Translations under genes and position numbers: made by a program | Source: a virus | Length of the DNA: 20,592 bases | Reading direction: 5' to 3' (one strand) | Virus record (IMG/VR): IMGVR_UViG_3300032731_000311 | Coordinates: 1-20,592 of that record | Shown here: one piece after another, positions 19,633 through 20,592 of the stretch | Layout of the letters: the number at the start of each line of letters is the position of its first letter | Position numbering within the stretch: position 1 is the first letter of the stretch | Notes under the pieces: generated by a model | What the model saw: only the letters and a program-made list of their open reading frames with translations | The model's database searches: none | What the model was told of the DNA's origin: nothing

Positions 19633-20592
19633 ATGAAAAACCTAATCAAAATTTTATTAATTACTAGCCTGGTATTCGCCCAGAATGATCGAAGTAACGC
19701 CCGGTTTTCTCGATACTATAAAAGCATACTCCAGCTAACCGGGACCTCTAATAGTGAGATCGGCGCGGAATTAGTCCGGGTCCAGGACGGGGCCGGGAAT
19801 TTCTCCCCTTTGTGGATCGCTACGGATAGTGTAAAGGTCTCCGGGACTTTTTGGGTAACTGGAGCGGTTACTCTGGATAGTGTGGACGCCAGAATAATTA
19901 CAGTCGATTCGGTTTATGTTGCTGACTTAACTAATCTGGATTATGCTACAGCTACCCGATTATTGGCTACCGACGGATCAAAAAACGTAGTGTCAACCGA
20001 TCTTAATTCGTGGGTTACTGGTACAGCCTACGAGGTTACAATTGCCGACGACGCCGACGGAACTATTACTATTAGTTTACCAGATTCGGTTTATCAGAAT
20101 TTATTTGAGGCCGATAGTATTTGGGCAAATTACGCCGGGATAGCTAATTTATTAGATGTTGACGGCTTAACGGAATTAGATAGTACTCATATATCGCTCG
20201 GTCTGGAAATCGACAGTATTTTAACTTTCAGTAATAGCGGGGTAGTTATAAGTCAAGATTCCTCGGGCGAATTACATATAGAGGGCTCTTGGAATCCAAC
20301 TACAGACGATGGTCACGATCTTGGACGGCCTGGATTTGAGTGGAAGGATATTAGCATAGATGGAGTTGCATATATAGATTCGCTTGAGGTTCATGGTAAC
20401 GCCTCTATTGCAAGTCACTGGAATTTTAAAGATAATGCCCTGACTTCACTCACTGATAATAACACGACGTTTACCGCTTTTGCTGGTAAGGCTATTGTGA
20501 TTGAATCAGTAAGTATGGACGGTGGAGTGGTTACAGGTGTAACAGATTTGACAATGACAGGCACAATACAGGGGAGTGGACTTAATACATTG
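19633..20592 (+). CDS. Exported tail-fibre-like protein, paralogue C (3' end outside window)
   Basis: This open frame of 320 codons has no stop before the window ends. AGGAG at 19621-19625 lies 7 bases before the ATG. The signal peptide is MKNLIKILLITSLVFAQND, followed by FSRYYKSILQLTGTSN and RVQDGAGNFSPLWIATDS, the block shared with A and B. After residue ~75 it departs from them and is much longer, with DSV-type repeats (AVTLDSVDARIITVDSVYVA) and a fibre-like HDLGRPGFEWKDISIDG at about 233-249. Base composition seems to change near 20280, suggesting the distal fibre part has a different origin. Function as an adhesin is inferred. Confidence 0.6.
   Translation, partial: MKNLIKILLITSLVFAQNDRSNARFSRYYKSILQLTGTSNSEIGAELVRVQDGAGNFSPLWIATDSVKVSGTFWVTGAVTLDSVDARIITVDSVYVADLTNLDYATATRLLATDGSKNVVSTDLNSWVTGTAYEVTIADDADGTITISLPDSVYQNLFEADSIWANYAGIANLLDVDGLTELDSTHISLGLEIDSILTFSNSGVVISQDSSGELHIEGSWNPTTDDGHDLGRPGFEWKDISIDGVAYIDSLEVHGNASIASHWNFKDNALTSLTDNNTTFTAFAGKAIVIESVSMDGGVVTGVTDLTMTGTIQGSGLNTL

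Noticed and set aside
1-20592. tRNA genes, CRISPR arrays, insertion sequences, attachment sites, integrase
   Set aside because: I looked for cloverleaf-like segments, regularly spaced repeats, terminal inverted repeats and recombinase motifs and saw none.

Overview
The window is a block of a double-stranded DNA tailed-bacteriophage genome (virus or prophage). Every gene I can support lies on the + strand, and most start codons touch or overlap the preceding stop. The terminase, portal, MuF-like minor head protein, scaffold candidate and major capsid protein appear in the usual morphogenesis order. The host cannot be named. Many genes have GGAGG-type ribosome sites. The exported proteins at the right end have short signal peptides ending in VFGQ or VFAQ, which hints weakly at an FCB-type Gram-negative host; this is inference only.

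Layout. (1) 1-4979: about 19 very small, tightly packed genes, mostly of unknown function. Recognisable are a SEC-C metal-binding miniprotein (582-797), a NinG/HNH-like protein (1648-2097), two single-pass membrane proteins (825-1292, 3371-3670) and a zinc-ribbon protein (4761-4979). (2) 4980-5207: the largest gap, holding a perfect UNCG-type hairpin and an AT-rich stretch. (3) 5208-8511: terminase small subunit, terminase large subunit and portal; the two terminase genes overlap by 221 bases. (4) 8492-12902: small connector-region genes, a virion-morphogenesis (gpG-like) protein, a MuF-like minor head protein fused to a predicted zinc metallopeptidase, a Cys-containing small protein, a scaffold candidate with its own promoter, and the major capsid protein. 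(5) 13020-16006: a secreted beta-rich protein, a HeH/LEM-domain protein, head-tail connector and tail-completion candidates, and two tandem paralogous tail or neck proteins. (6) 16015-18106: membrane and micro-protein genes (holin or lysis candidates) mixed with beta-rich structural proteins. (7) 18103-20592: three tandem paralogous tail-fibre-like proteins, each with an N-terminal signal peptide; the third runs off the window.

How the genes work together: the terminase packages DNA through the portal into a shell built from scaffold and capsid protein. The gpG-like and MuF proteins probably sit at or inside the head, and the connector proteins join the head to a tail. No tape-measure protein, integrase, DNA polymerase, endolysin or conventional prohead protease is seen. 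The metallopeptidase domain of the MuF protein is the only protease signature found.

The points most worth following are the MuF-metallopeptidase fusion, the terminase overlap that carries the ATPase P-loop in a second frame, the exported tail-fibre paralogues, a near-consensus promoter placed so that the scaffold mRNA should be leaderless, and an unusual word composition (CCWGG-rich, GCA/TGC-poor) that seems to stop near both ends of the window.
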